Shown: piece by piece, positions 1-11,660 of the stretch
How positions within the stretch are numbered: the stretch's first letter is position 1
Layout of the letters: each line of letters starts with the position of its first letter
NCBI GenBank assembly: GCA_029990175.1
Contig: JARKIP010000028.1
Coordinates: 10,170,501-10,234,500, forward strand
Direction of reading: 5' to 3'
Length of the DNA stretch: 64,000 nucleotides
Source of the DNA: Petunia secreta
Lineage: Eukaryota > Streptophyta > Magnoliopsida > Solanales > Solanaceae
Translations under genes and position numbers: made by a program
Notes under the pieces: generated by a model
What the model saw: only the letters and a program-made list of their open reading frames with translations
Databases searched by the model: none
Told to the model about the DNA's origin: nothing

Positions 1-772
1 CCCGCAAATCGATTCCGTGATGCCCACGTTCACCATCAAGCCCTATTCTTTCTTATGTGCGTTAATAAGTTTCCTATGCCGAGTTCAACTTGTAAACCGT
101 AGATAGTGTTCAATTATCGGGCCCTAATAACCAAACAAGTAGGCTCAAGAAAGAATAAACAATCTGTAGTAGTAAATCAATAGGTAGAAATCAACTTTCA
201 AACATCAACCTTCATGTATTTACTCTAACCTTAGAACAGACAAACTATAAAATTAAAGAGAAGAATAAGAGTAAGAGAGAAAGAACTTGACTAGAAGACA
301 TCTAGGGCTCCTCTGCTCTCCTCCACGTCCACCTCCCTTAAAAGACTAAGTTATAATGTATTTATAATGTTTACAAAGTACGAGGCTAAGTTAAACCAAA
401 ATCCTAAACTAGTTGGGAAACTTTATTCTCGCCAGACTCAGAGTTTTCTTGGAAGCCCCGCTTCCAGTATAGTTCTCAAATTCAAAGCTATCTTTGAAGC
501 TTTGCTCTCAAAACAGCTTCAAATCTTCAGGGTTGTCTTGGAAGCTTTGTCATCAAAATAGCTTCCAATGCATCGGTTTGATCCAAGCCTTGCTTTTCAA
601 ATTATTTTGCTCCATTTTGATTGTTCTTGCCTAAAATTCATCCAAACCATTCCTAAAATCGCAAACACGATAAGTGAGCACAAGTAACACAATTATCACA
701 TATAATGAACAAATAAAGCATCAAAATACGAGAAAATATTAAGGTAAAATAAGCGAATATCGCCAAACATCA
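1..772 (-). mobile_element. Probable LTR fragment of a retrotransposon, cut by the window edge
   Basis: Read on the minus strand, a TG-starting sequence begins at 772 (TGATGTTTGG) and runs out of the window at position 1. It has the look of the long non-coding LTRs of plant Ty3/gypsy elements and has no coding potential beyond a 64-codon chance ORF. No partner LTR, primer-binding site or target duplication can be seen because the rest lies outside. The family assignment is a guess from general appearance. Confidence 0.3.
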
Positions 773-889
773 ATGTTGCACGTCTATGCTAACATTTTTT
801 CTGTCTAAGCTAAAACAAAAAGCTACTCTAATGGATTTAGAGTTATGTAAAATATAGTTTCACTATACAAGTTTGAATATTTTTAATGA

Positions 890-1430
890 TTTAACTTCTT
901 TTTTTCAAGTCATAGCTGTATTATTTTTTTTGAATCCTCAGTTGTGCTTTTCTACTACGTACGTATATCTTTTCTTTTGTTTTACCTTTTGTTTTCAAGC
1001 TAAGTGGCATTATAATAGGAAGCGATGAGACCTAGATCTTTTAGAAAGTTGGATAAAAACTAAAATTCACGATAACCTTAGTGACGGTTGTGGGATTTGG
1101 TATTTGCTTTGGCAAAGTAATTAATTAAGAACCTCTAAATTATGTGGTAATAGCAGAAAAATGAGATACTAATGGCAAACCTATTTGGTAGAGGAAGATG
1201 ATATTGGAGTATATTATATGAGAATGCCAAAGCTGCGCTGAAAATGACTGTAGTGATAAATATCGAACATCCGAAAGTTATACGTTCATGACAAATCGTT
1301 CTTTTGCTTTTGCTCTTATTTTCATCAAAATTATTAGATTTGGTTTTGGTAATTTTTATGCTCAATAGCATATTCTCCTTATACCTTGGCTTTCATGTTA
1401 ATAATAATTCTCAAAATATTTCATTCCGTT
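890..1430 (+). repeat. Remnant of an F-box gene duplication unit (3' flank joined to 5' flank)
   Basis: Positions about 900-1280 resemble the 3' flank of the intact F-box gene (about 23640-24020), including a diverged 'gatgag..tagatctttt' block. Positions about 1290-1428 resemble the far-upstream flank of the same gene (about 21600-21757), sharing the words tttgctcttatttccatcaaa, ccttggctttcatg and ttctcaaaatatt with minor changes. A 3' flank followed by a 5' flank is the junction expected in a head-to-tail tandem array, so this may mark a lost or off-window F-box copy. Homology was judged by eye. Confidence 0.42.
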
Positions 1431-2374
1431 TGTATTGGTCAAGAATCGGATACATGCTCATTACACGTGATCAGCAACGTGGTAGACACAGCTTGGATAT
1501 TAGAGTCAAAATAAATTATACGTAGAATGGAGAGCGGTTCGGCTAGGAAGAATAAATCGGTCAGTTGATCGGTTGTATATGAAACAGAGTCAAATTAACA
1601 GATAAGTTCAGAAGATTAGCTTGACTCTCAACCACCTCCATTATTTTTTCGGAGGCCGTTGGATATGGATTAGAACGTGGAAGAGACGTGTAGAGAGTGG
1701 AGTCGTGCTAAGGTTTGGACTCTTCTGGCTATAAATATAATCTCATCTCCCTATGTGCATGGTTACGTTCTTTTGAACACCACTTCCCCTCTTAGCAATT
1801 ACTACTTTAAGAACTCATTATCACCACCACTATTATTGTTTTGCCACCATCACATTGTTATTATCTATTTTTGCTTTGGAGGAGACGTTCATCTTCTTTA
1901 TCGGTGCACAAGCATCCGATAATTAATACAATAAGTTCTATTATCTCATTTATTTTGCTTCCATTATTGCTTGCTTGATTGTTTACTTTCATCGTTATCA
2001 CTGTTTGCTCCATTCAACACTTTGATCATTCATCATTCACTTACATGTATTACTTGTTCAATTGTTAACCCCAGATTGATTTGCTCAATAGATTGTCCTA
2101 GTATACTAAGTTACTTGGATCATCCGCTCACTTTGTCTGTTCGATTAGATAAGCTTCTTGCAATCGTTTGCTGTTTATCTAAGCAAATATTCATTTTGAT
2201 CGACCGAATAGCTTTGATTTATTCACTGAGCTTGTACGCCTATCTATTGTCCGTATAATTAACCATCAATCTGCATATTGTCCGTCTTGTTCTACATCTC
2301 TCGTTTATTGCTTGAGTAATATTCAGTCGATATATCTACTGCCTGCTTTCGCCCCAAGTCACTCTAAACACGAC
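1431..2374. other. Insertion of unknown class, possibly LTR-derived
   Basis: The F-box upstream homology breaks at about 1428 and resumes near 3720, so 2.3 kb is inserted relative to the paralogous flank. The first part of the insert carries a good TATA box (TATAAATA at 1730-1737) followed by C/T-rich leader-like sequence, as in LTR promoters. No ends, target duplication or coding region could be defined. Confidence 0.25.
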
Positions 2375-2377
2375 CTA

Positions 2378-3594
2378 TAGCCTGTTTGGCATTGCTTCTC
2401 CAAAGCCAAAAGTGTTTTTCTCTTTAAAAAAAAAAAATAAGAATTATGAGGTTTTTGGCAACAAAAAAAGTACTTTTGTATAGAAGCAGAAACAGTTTTT
2501 CTGCTGTTGGAGAGAAGCTACAAATATTTGCTTCTTAAGAAGCAGAATCAGTTTATTAATATTTTCAAGACAAAAATATCCTTGCTAAAAATTTAGATTT
2601 ACCAAATTATCCCTCATTAATTAATCATATCTCACTCAAAATAAAATTATGTTTCTCTTTTTTCCATTTTTTTCTACTTTACACTTTTACAAATCATCTT
2701 CCTCTTTGTTTCTAGGTACTTTTATCAGCCGTATATAGGATCTCTTATTCTTTAAATCATATTTTAAAAGTAAGTAATTACTAAAAAAATTAATTCCATA
2801 ATCACTTCGATTTAATTATATTTTATGTTGTTAAATAGCTTAAATTTCTATGTTTTACATTATATTTTACATTTTAACTAAAAAAAATTTAGTTAGTCTT
2901 TTATGATAAATAGTTAATTTATTTTTTTTTGCCTCTACTTTTTATATGATATTTTTCTTGCTTTTTTCCTATTCTCTTTCGGATGCAGAAAAAACTCTAC
3001 TGCCTCAAAAAACAATGCAACCTGAAAAATAAGAGAAGCACTTAAGCAGTTCGAAGGAAAACAATGCAACGTAACCTTTCCCCATGGTCGCCTTCGTTCG
3101 CAAGGTAAAAACGAATAGACATTCTTGTCTTGTCTCTTCTTTCCTTTCGGTTTATTCACTGATCTGAAACTTAGCACTTGTTTTCTTATTGATTCCCGGG
3201 GCGGTGGCAATCTTGAATGAAGTCTACCCGAACCGAATTAGCACTTCTCAGATCAGGCTAGGCCTCTCTACTACTTTTTGAATCAAAAAGACATCTATTG
3301 GTTTAATTCATATTCAAGTTTATCTAGCGGAATTAGATCTCAAGCTGGATGAGAAGGCAAATAAAGACTAGTGAGAATAGCCGTAATTTCTTTGAATCCA
3401 AATATAAAATGAACTTGGATGTCCTTTTGGTAATTTAACACTCAAAAATACTTTTATAAAGATTAGTCAAACAAAAATTATTTGTCAAAAGTACTTCTCC
3501 AATGAATTGTCCAAACACAAACTGCTTATTATCTTAAAGTACTTCTTTGAATAAGTTGTCCAAACACAAACTGCTTATTATCCCAAACAGGCTC
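2378..3594. mobile_element. Non-autonomous TIR element, PIF/Harbinger-like
   Basis: The left end TAGCCTGTTTGG (from 2378) and the right end, which reads GAGCCTGTTTGG on the other strand (ending 3594), form short terminal inverted repeats. They are flanked by a possible 3-bp target duplication CTA (2375-2377 and 3595-3597). The right end holds two tandem copies of a unit of about 52 bp (about 3489-3540 and 3541-3590) containing GTCCAAACACAAACTGCTTA. There is no transposase. Short TIRs with 3-bp duplications fit PIF/Harbinger, but the TIR is only about 11 bp, so a hAT relative is not excluded. Confidence 0.42.
2930..3420. other. Possible organelle-derived insert inside the TIR element
   Basis: This tract is visibly less AT-rich than its surroundings and contains words such as CCCCATGGTCGCCTTCGTTCG and TTCCCGGGGCGGTGGCAATC. 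The composition resembles plant mitochondrial non-coding DNA. A 91-codon minus-strand ORF (2935-3210) has no recognised product. The call is compositional only; no organelle gene is identified. Confidence 0.25.
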
Positions 3595-3597
3595 CTA

Positions 3598-4904
3598 ATC
3601 TGTGAACGTAAGTTTAACGATCAACCGACGTATTTTGATATAAAACGGTCGCATGTGGCTCAATGAAATATAAATTTAATTGTAAATCTTGAAAGCATAT
3701 TTTAGGAAATACATTGTTGATATTCCATGGCCTACTTTGTGTGTAGTTTTAAGTGTTACTAGTCTCTGCGAACGTGCGTTGCACGTTGATACCATATTAA
3801 TTATTAAAATCATGCATAAAAGAATATCATAAAGAAGATATAATAGAGTATTGTAGTCTACCATATTGTAAAATAATATCATCAAAACAACACTTTGAGA
3901 ATAAAATTATGCATGAAAGAATGAATCATGCTTGGGAGGATGATCAATTTGGATCGTTGACAAAGAAAGACATATGCAAACCTAATAGTAACGTGTTACC
4001 ACAAACTACAATCAAGAAGCATTGTATAGCCTAAACCATAATCTAAGTTAGCTTCCAAAGAAAGCCTTAAACATTCTATTGTCGTAAACTTTACTTGGTT
4101 GTTAATGTGTCTGTGTATATATATATAAGAAAACTTAAGAATCACATAAATCAAAGACAACTGATAAGAATACAGAGCATTGAGTTTGTAATGTTTATGT
4201 CGAATTAGAACATTTTGAGTTTAAAATAGAAAAGATATATGTAGCATACATGTTAGCATGCTTTATTAGGAGTCTTTCGAATTTTTCAATGTTGCAAACA
4301 TTGCAATATTCATAGTGAAGTATACCCATTTATTATCATCAAAACAAAAATTGAAGGTTTATTCAAAAACTAATGTACCTTAATAATCAAAAATAAACTT
4401 CATTTTCAAAACTCTTACAAAAAAATGCAACATAAGCAAACAGTTAACAACGACGTAAAAAGATTTTGACTACTTGAGATATACACATTAACGTTACTTT
4501 TTATGAGAAATAATTTTTTATCTTTACAACTTTTGCCTAACACTGAAGAAACCATTCAAGGAACAAAGTAGAAAGAACACAAATTAAAAACATTGGGAGT
4601 GGTAATCGACAATCCTGTAGCCCAAGAGCCTGGCACAAATTTTAGGTCATCCAACTTTAAGCGTGGTACTACTGCAAAGAGGACCTCTTTAGTTCATGTA
4701 GCCGCATCGTGTTTTTCTAGTATTTGTTTTTTTGCATCAATTGCCAAAGGTTCTTTCGTTTGTGCCCATTGCCCGTGCTAAGTATCTTTTTATTTTTTTC
4801 AAATTTCTATTTTTAGCAGATAATTTCTAGGTTTTGTGACGGCATTTTGATAACCTAACTTTTGGTTTTTTTGGTAACATGCTTTTATAGTAATATATGA
4901 TTAG
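3598..4904. other. Gene-free AT-rich stretch, second insertion in the F-box upstream flank
   Basis: At about 3720-3755 the F-box flank homology reappears briefly (a CCATGGCCTACTTT block, compare 21757-21790). It then breaks again until about 4905, where a TCAAGACTA block picks it up. The intervening sequence includes GCGAACGTGCGTTGCACGTTG at about 3769, a motif common in dispersed plant repeats. No gene was recognised, including in the 62-codon ORF at 4593-4781. Confidence 0.3.
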
Positions 4905-5395
4905 TTCAAGACTAAATTTTCAAATAAAATTTGGTAAACGAGCCAACGAAAACTTGTACCAAATTTTTGTTCATAAATTTTGATACCAATTCTAAGTGCA
5001 AATATTTATCTGATGTTTATGTATTAAATAAATTAAAACTTCTACCGAATAAAATTACCAACTTTTTTCCGGAATAGCAATTCTTATTCACCCTAGTTTA
5101 AGCAAACAGTGTTTCTGTAATAAACAAATTCTGTAATCTTATAAGCCAATTTCTTCTCTTTTCTCCCATTTAGTTTTGGACTCAATTAGTGTATCTTGTG
5201 CATACCTTGTTGTTAACGTACATTTACTATGGTGCTATTTGAGCAGGACTCTTCAACAAGATAACTACTATATATCTAGTACTAGCAATCAATGTCTATC
5301 GAAGGAGCCATTCCTCGGATTCAAGATGCTAGCATTTTTGTAAGTATATATCCTTCTTTTCACAATAAAAACCTTAGATCATAACAGTTTTCACA
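4905..5395 (+). promoter_or_regulatory. Upstream region of the F-box pseudogene, homologous to that of the intact copy
   Basis: This stretch matches 21780-22311 upstream of the intact F-box gene: shared AACTTGTACCAAA, AAATTAAAACTTCTACC and CTATGGTGCTATTTGAG blocks in the same order. An upstream ATG at 5292 opens a 25-codon reading frame. Its first 12 codons parallel a 13-codon frame at 22207-22248 in the other copy. Confidence 0.5.
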
Positions 5396-6635
5396 ATGGG
5401 GTTCCGAATCCGATCTTGCTTGTCTTGTATTACGGAAGACTACCATTGTAAACCTTTTCCAGACGACCTATGGATTGATGTTCTGAGCAGACTCCCGGCA
5501 GAAGACCTACTCCGTTGCCAAAAAGTCTGCAGGCATTGGAAAATTTTAACCTCAACACCATATTTCAACGACTTGTATTTAACCGGGGTGCTGTTCCTGT
5601 TATGGTAGTCCAGCAGATATCATTTGGAAGTGTTCCAAAGAATCTACTATTTCTCGAGGATTGGGATGCAGAGCAACAGAAGCCTAATACTAGTACTAGT
5701 AAAAAGATTCGAGTGACAACAAAGCTGCGGCGTAGTAATAATTACATCTATTCGGTTCCTAATCTTGAATTTTCCCACGATGGCTTACTCTTCTTTAGTC
5801 ATAAATATTGCATATCAAATACATATAGTATCCTCAACCCTGTCACCCATGAACAAATTACTTTCGACATCCCATGTGGTAGAATGTTTGCATCCTTTTC
5901 TCATCCACTCACCAAGGAACATTATGTGCTATTGTTACGATTAAAGAAAAGGGTACTAGAATTCAAGATGCTTAGGCTTGACTTGTTGGTGTCTATAATC
6001 TGAATTCTGAATCAGGCTGGAAAGGGTCTTCTTTGTTACCCCTTTTATATACTGTAAATCTCGGACCTCCTATAATAGAAAAGGATGCTATTTATTGGAT
6101 GCTTGAAGAAATTTACGTAATTACTTCTGCCTTTACAAATTTCCCTGCTTGTGAAGAGTGTACATTGAAATTTGACATAAAAAATGAGAAACTTGATCTG
6201 ATATCTCATCCGGGAGAAAAATGTGCTAAGCTTGAAACACATCGACAGATGCACCTCTTTGAAATGGAAGGCCATGTATCATTCTGCAAGTTATCGTTTT
6301 CCATGGAAGGTACAAGAATGCATATATGGATTTTAGAAGATGACCTCTATACATGGAGTTGGAAAGAGACAATCATCCTTGATATACCTAATATGGATCC
6401 TTATTATCAATGGGATGTAATACCCCTTGGCACAATAAATGGAGAATTGATCATTAGTAATTGCTTTAGGAAAAATTTGTTTGCTTACCATCTCCAACGA
6501 CAAACCATGAGGAAGCTAGATTGGAAAGGTAGCATGGACGTTAGAAACGGAGACTCCTACGTCGGCAATATTTGCACACATAGGAATAACATTCTTCCTC
6601 TGAAGAACAACTCCAATATTCAAAACCAGAAGTAG
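5396..6635 (+). pseudogene. F-box protein pseudogene (paralogue of 22312-23601)
   Basis: The N-terminal F-box is clear (FPDDLWIDVLSRLPAEDLL, then CQKVCRHWK). F-box proteins recruit substrates to SCF ubiquitin ligases through Skp1. Compared with the intact paralogue, one base is missing near 5580 (after STPYFNDL) and another near 5990 (after LRLDLLV), so the product is split over three frames: 5396-5608, 5515-6003 and 6033-6635. The final frame stops at NQK, 17 codons before the stop of the intact copy. Amino-acid identity in the readable parts is high, so the decay is fairly recent. Without the two deletions the layout, including the F-box-associated C-terminal region, matches the 429-aa copy. 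A sequencing artefact is possible but would have to occur twice. Confidence 0.85.
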
Positions 6636-6689
6636 AAAAAAACATGTTTGCTCTCTAAGTTGAAAAAACATGTACTCCAATGGGTTTAG

Positions 6690-8335
6690 TTTAATTAGTG
6701 AAATTAATGGAGTACATCTCAAATAGTTCTGTTTTTTTCAATTCATGTTAGATTTCTTTAATTAATATCGTACTTTTCTATTTTCTTTTTCTCCTTCTCT
6801 TTTGTGTAACCTTTTTTTTTTCTTCCTCAAGCGGAAGGGATGAGCTATAGATCTTTTGATGATGAGGTGATAAGAATAATCTTTATGAATAATTTTGTGG
6901 GAAATTTATATTACATACCTATCTGTTAGTTTAGAGTACACTCGACACAAGAGGGGGGTGAATTGGGTCGATAACAATTTTTGCCTCTTTTTAAGTTTTA
7001 GACTAAGTTAGAACAACTCACTTAGAACAGTTCCTATGGGTGTTCCAACTGCAGTTTAACAAAGCAATAGACGAGCAAAAATAGACAAGGCACACGCGAT
7101 TTTAACGTGGAAAACACCCTGGCTCAAAGGTGTAAAAAACCACGACCCACACTCCTGTAGGAATTTCAACCAATCCACTAAACACACGAGCCAAACTCGG
7201 ATTACAAAGATAACCCCAAGGACCTAACTCTAAGCCTTACACAACAATCCTAGACTGTTGCTACCCTTCGAAACTACCCTAGCTTGGAACACAAGAACTT
7301 AACTCTAAGCTCTTTACCCATTGGGATTTTAACTCCATATTACAACCTCAAAAAGTGCTTCTTATAAGCTGAACGAGATTACAATTTAAGTGCCTAATAT
7401 ATGAACTAAGAACTGGACTCAAACAATTCTAAATGACTTGATGAAACACTTGTCCAGACTGTTCCAACGCCCATTCCAACTGCTTCAGACTTCTCTCTCT
7501 TTTGTACGCTCAGTTTCTCTTTTTTTGCTGAAGTGTTTTGACGTTTTATCTCCATATGTATGTGAACTTCTTTTATAAATAAAGACCTGATAAGTAAAAA
7601 CAAAGTCCAAGTATATTAGGGATTATCATATATCTTTAATTCTAATCCCTTTTCCTTATCACTTTGGATTTCATAGAGTTCTACTTCAACTCTACTTCAT
7701 TCTCCAAATCCTGCAAATAATCAAATAACTGATGAATCTTATCAAAAACTACTTAGCTTAATCCACAAGTCATTCATATAAAAATCTCACCAAAATTAGC
7801 AATTAATTATATTCACAAACTTAGTAATTCATGGAAATACATAAATTCAATCTTTGCTATTTTTTCCAAGACAATTAGTTCCACAAATAATGCATCAATT
7901 TATTTCAATGTAACAAGTTCAATTTGTTTTTTATCATCAAAATATCATATACTCAACACTATCCAATTCAAATTGGTTATCCTTATTTATCCAATTAAAC
8001 CTCATACCAATTTGAACTTAAATGATTAATGATTAACTGTTCTACTCATTCCACGAATCCCTCAATTTACATGAAATTTGCCTTTATTATACTATCTTTT
8101 TTCGACTTCTCCATTCTCCAACCCCAACTTCCTCAAATTAAACTCTCCCTCATTCACCCTTAATCCTTTAATTTCGTCACAAACTACTTGAAGCTCTTGA
8201 ATTTATTGAGTCCGAAAATTCAACTTGAACATTTGTCTTGATTCAATATGGGTGTCGCAAATATTATTTCTAATATCTAAGGGAAGCTCATTCTAAAATT
8301 TTATCTCATTTGGAATTGATATGAGGTGTTTGGTA
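6690..8335. other. Intergenic, with retroelement-like debris at about 6930-7750
   Basis: After the F-box 3' flank (to about 6900) comes a less AT-rich tract at about 6930-7400. It starts with a purine-rich AAGAGGGGGGTGAATTGGGT and contains TTTAACGTGGAAAACACCC, wording typical of non-coding parts of plant copia elements. No LTR pair, primer site or coding domain was found. The rest, 7750-8335, is AT-rich and featureless. Confidence 0.3.
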
Positions 8336-8344
8336 GATTTTTTA

Positions 8345-8650
8345 GAGTTAATTTCATCGGTGGTCACTCAACTATTGCTTCATTACCACAAAGTCACTTT
8401 TGTTTATTTTGTTACCCAAAAGTCATTCAACTATTTGATTTATTACCACAAAGTTGCTTTTGTTTATTTTGTTACTCAAAAGTCACTCAACTTTCCTCCA
8501 GTCTACACCAAAGTCACTCTAGCCGATATTTACTTAAAACTCACCGAAAAAATGATGTGACATCATTGATTAAAAATAGTTTTTCTTAATTATATTAACC
8601 TAATTCTTTAACCAGATACACTAATTTTATCTAACCCAAGACCCAAACCG
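8345..8650 (+). repeat. Left terminal inverted repeat of the MULE
   Basis: Outer end GAGTTAATTTCATCGG. It contains two tandem units reading ACTCAACTATT...TTACCACAAAGT...CAAAAGTCA, where the right arm has only one. The pairing with 14371-14614 is inverted. Confidence 0.82.
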
Positions 8651-8869
8651 ATTTCACTTCTAATTTTACCCAACAGAAATTTCACCATTTCTCTTCAATA
8701 TCTCCTTGCTTGGTCGCTCATCCACCCCAATAGTCATCACATCATGCTTTCATGGAGCAATTCTTCCAACACTCATGAAGCTTACATTCACATTCTCCTA
8801 AGACAAGATGTTTCTTACATTTCTAATCATTCCTGGCTAATCAACCTGTCTGCAGAGAATGATACTGCA

Positions 8870-9070
8870 TTCTAAGCTCATATCATATCATACTATTCTA
8901 AAAGAGTCAATCCCTATAGCAAAAATTAAACGACCATTTTGCCCCTGAAGCACAATTTAAAAAGATATTTTGAGAATTGAAAATTTGAATTTTTTAAAAA
9001 AAAATAATATATAGCATATCATATCATATTATTATAAAAGTGAAAATCCCCTAATGTAAAGTCATATTAC
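8870..9070. repeat. Two diverged direct copies of a CATATCATATCAT motif block
   Basis: CATATCATATCATACTATTC at about 8880 and CATATCATATCATATTATTA at about 9016 each lead into similar sequence (AAAAG..TCAATCCC / AAAAGTGAAAATCCCC, then a few bases on a CC-rich 'ACCCTC/GCCCCTG' word). They may be ends of a small transposon within the MULE; the class was not determined. Confidence 0.3.
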
Positions 9071-10027
9071 TGAAATACCCTCATAAAATATTTAAGTTCC
9101 AAAAATATCCCTGTTATTATTTTAATTGGAACATATAAAATATTAAACAAATACTCAATCAAATAATTATACAACAAAACAAAAGATTAAATTAGAAAAA
9201 CACGCAGCTTCTCTTCATCTTCAATACACAAGTAATCATAGTTAATCACTACAACAACTATTAATTGGTGTCTAACCATACAACTCTCGATGTTCCTATC
9301 ACATCTCGGGAGGAGTAAATAATATAAAAGGTTTCTAAGATAGAAAGAAGAACCAATTTGTATTCCAAAATTGTATTAAATGTTCTACTTTTTAGTGATG
9401 ATCAAAATGTCCATCTCATGCTTCAGCTCTTTCTATATATAATGCACTTCCTTATTTCCTCCCTAATCATTTCGTTCCCTTTTTTAATCAGCTTATCTTC
9501 AAGTATTACATTAGTTACGACGTTGTTTATGTTCTTCTTGCCAATAATTTTATCATGTATTGTTTTCTCTAATTGTTAATTTTTCTTGCAGTGTAGCCCC
9601 ACACATAAATCATTGCATAAGTTCTTATAGTACTGTTCGGGGAGTCGAGCATCTTGGCCAATGATAAAGTATTAAATCAAGAATGATCGTGTCATTTTAT
9701 ACATGTTCTTGGATTTCGCGGCCTATTACCATCAAATCACTTTAATTTTTTTTCCTGGATCTCTTTAAATATCTTCATTTACTGTATTGGTCTACCACAT
9801 GACGAGTTGTAACTTTTTGATGACATAAATTCCAATTTCTTTTTCCAATATTTTTCTTGGGTTAATTTTTGATTTTGAGATATATAGCATCCCATCCACG
9901 CGGCCTTTGTGTCGAGGTTAGTATGTTCCCCTCTTCTTTAGGTGTATATAAGGTGTCTTCAAGAGTCTTGTATATATACAAGTTAGACAGCCATATTTTT
10001 ACTGTTTTGCTTATTAATACTTAAATA

Positions 10028-10286
10028 CTCCCTCCGTTCCAAAATGATTGTCACAGTTCGGATTTCGAGAGTCAAACGAGTTTAGCTTTGACCGTAATAT
10101 TTTTATATGTCTTTTAAATATTTTGAATTATTAATTATTGTGACTTATAGTACTTTTTATGTAGTTTCTAAATATATAAACATCGTTACAAAAAACTTAA
10201 AGATTATATGTTTAAATTCACGGTCAAAATGAACTCGTTTGACTCTCGAAATCCGAACTGCGACAATCATTTTGGAACAGAGGGAG
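10028..10286. mobile_element. Stowaway-like MITE 1
   Basis: A 259-bp hairpin-like element with inverted ends CTCCCTCCGTTCCAAAATGA / TCATTTTGGAACAGAGGGAG, flanked by TA on both sides (10026-10027 and 10287-10288). The CTCCCTCCGT terminus and TA target fit Stowaway (Tc1/mariner) MITEs. The inverted pairing continues inward (CGGATTTCGAGAGTCAAACG with its complement near 10240). Confidence 0.8.
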
Positions 10287-11154
10287 TATATATTTGGCCT
10301 TAATGTGTACAGGTGCACTCTTTTATTTTGTCGTGCTTTCTTTTTAATCTCTTCGGTACACGTGCATCCAAATTTTACTTCTTTGTCTTAAGAACTTTAA
10401 GAACAATATTGTATTCTCACCAATATTATAGTCTAAATAGGAGTGTGTTATACTTTAATCCAAGAACGATTGCTTAAACAGTTAAACTGATAGAATATAA
10501 AGTGGTTTTGATAAACACAGTAAATAGTACTCTTTATAGTACTTTAAGGTTAGCATTCATGTAATATTGGTTTATTTAAGGGAAAATTTCATAACTAATC
10601 ATATATTATCACATAGCCCTACTGTTTAATAGACACATTTAATAAACATCAATGGCTAACCAAAATAGATGCTAAAAAATTGGTTCATGAATATCCTAAC
10701 ATCTTAAAACATGGCGTGAAAAATTCACGTCGCTTAACTTAGTAGCTATGGAATCTCATCAGCCGAAAAATTAGCTCTTTAAAACAGTCCATGAATATCT
10801 TAAACACTGCCTGAATATCTCAGAACATCACATCCCTTAACTGAATGTTTATGGAATCTGATCAGCCGAAAAATCAGGATTCCCACAAGGCACGCAATGA
10901 ACAAATCTTTACCACTATATATATCCATATGTACAATGATATTAACAGAACAAATATCCCAGAAATATTCCAAATTTTTTAGAACAGAAGGTATCTCTAT
11001 AAACACATTCAAGAGGAATCATTATCGATATTGCAGTTGTATTACGGGAGTATCATCAAAATATGACACCAATTAGTATACGTGAATGCATATTGTTTGA
11101 ATAATTTCTACATAAAGACTAAGTTGTACAATTCAATTAATATCCCTTAAAAAC

Positions 11155-11660
11155 ATGAAATAGTATAAGAGCACTTATAATTGTTGAATATGCAGAATTT
11201 ATATGCAAAAAATATTTAGTACTCCCTCCGTTTCAAAAAGGATGAACCTTTGCGGAGTACGAGGGTCAAATTGACTAATTTTGACCGGGAATTTGCACAT
11301 CGAATTTTTAAATTTTTTAAAATAAAATTTATATATTTAGAAACTACATGAAAAATACTATAAGTCACTTTAGTTAACAATTCAAAATAATTAGAAAATA
11401 TTTATAAGACATGTGGTCAAACATAATCTTGTTTGACCCTTCAAATAGTAATAGGTTCATCCTTTTTGAAACGGAGGGAGTAAGTATGAACAGTATTGCA
11501 GAATGTAAATGCAATAAGAGCACTTATAATTGTTGAATATGCAGAATTTATATGCAAAAGAATATGCAGTAAGTATGAAGTAGTATAAGAGCAGTTATAA
11601 CTGTTGAATATTCTGTTATTATATGCAAAAAATATTCAATGAGTATGAAATAGTTCAGCA
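11155..11660 (+). repeat. Tandem repeat split by MITE 2
   Basis: A unit beginning 'agtataagagcacttataa' and containing GTTGAATATGCAGAATTTATATGC occurs at about 11161-11219, again at about 11514-11575 and, diverged, at about 11580-11650. MITE 2 is inserted just after the first unit, so the array predates the MITE. Confidence 0.6.
11222..11480. mobile_element. Stowaway-like MITE 2
   Basis: Also 259 bp. Ends CTCCCTCCGTTTCAAAAAGG / CCTTTTTGAAACGGAGGGAG, flanked by TA (11220-11221 and 11481-11482). The interior shares 'atatttagaaactacatgaaaaatactataagt'-type wording with the complement of MITE 1, so the two are relatives in opposite orientation. Confidence 0.85.

Noticed and set aside
5341..5388. 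Leader intron in the F-box pseudogene (GTAAGT at 5341 to a CAG near 5388)
   Set aside because: At about 48 nt it is shorter than normal plant introns, and the intact copy lacks the donor.
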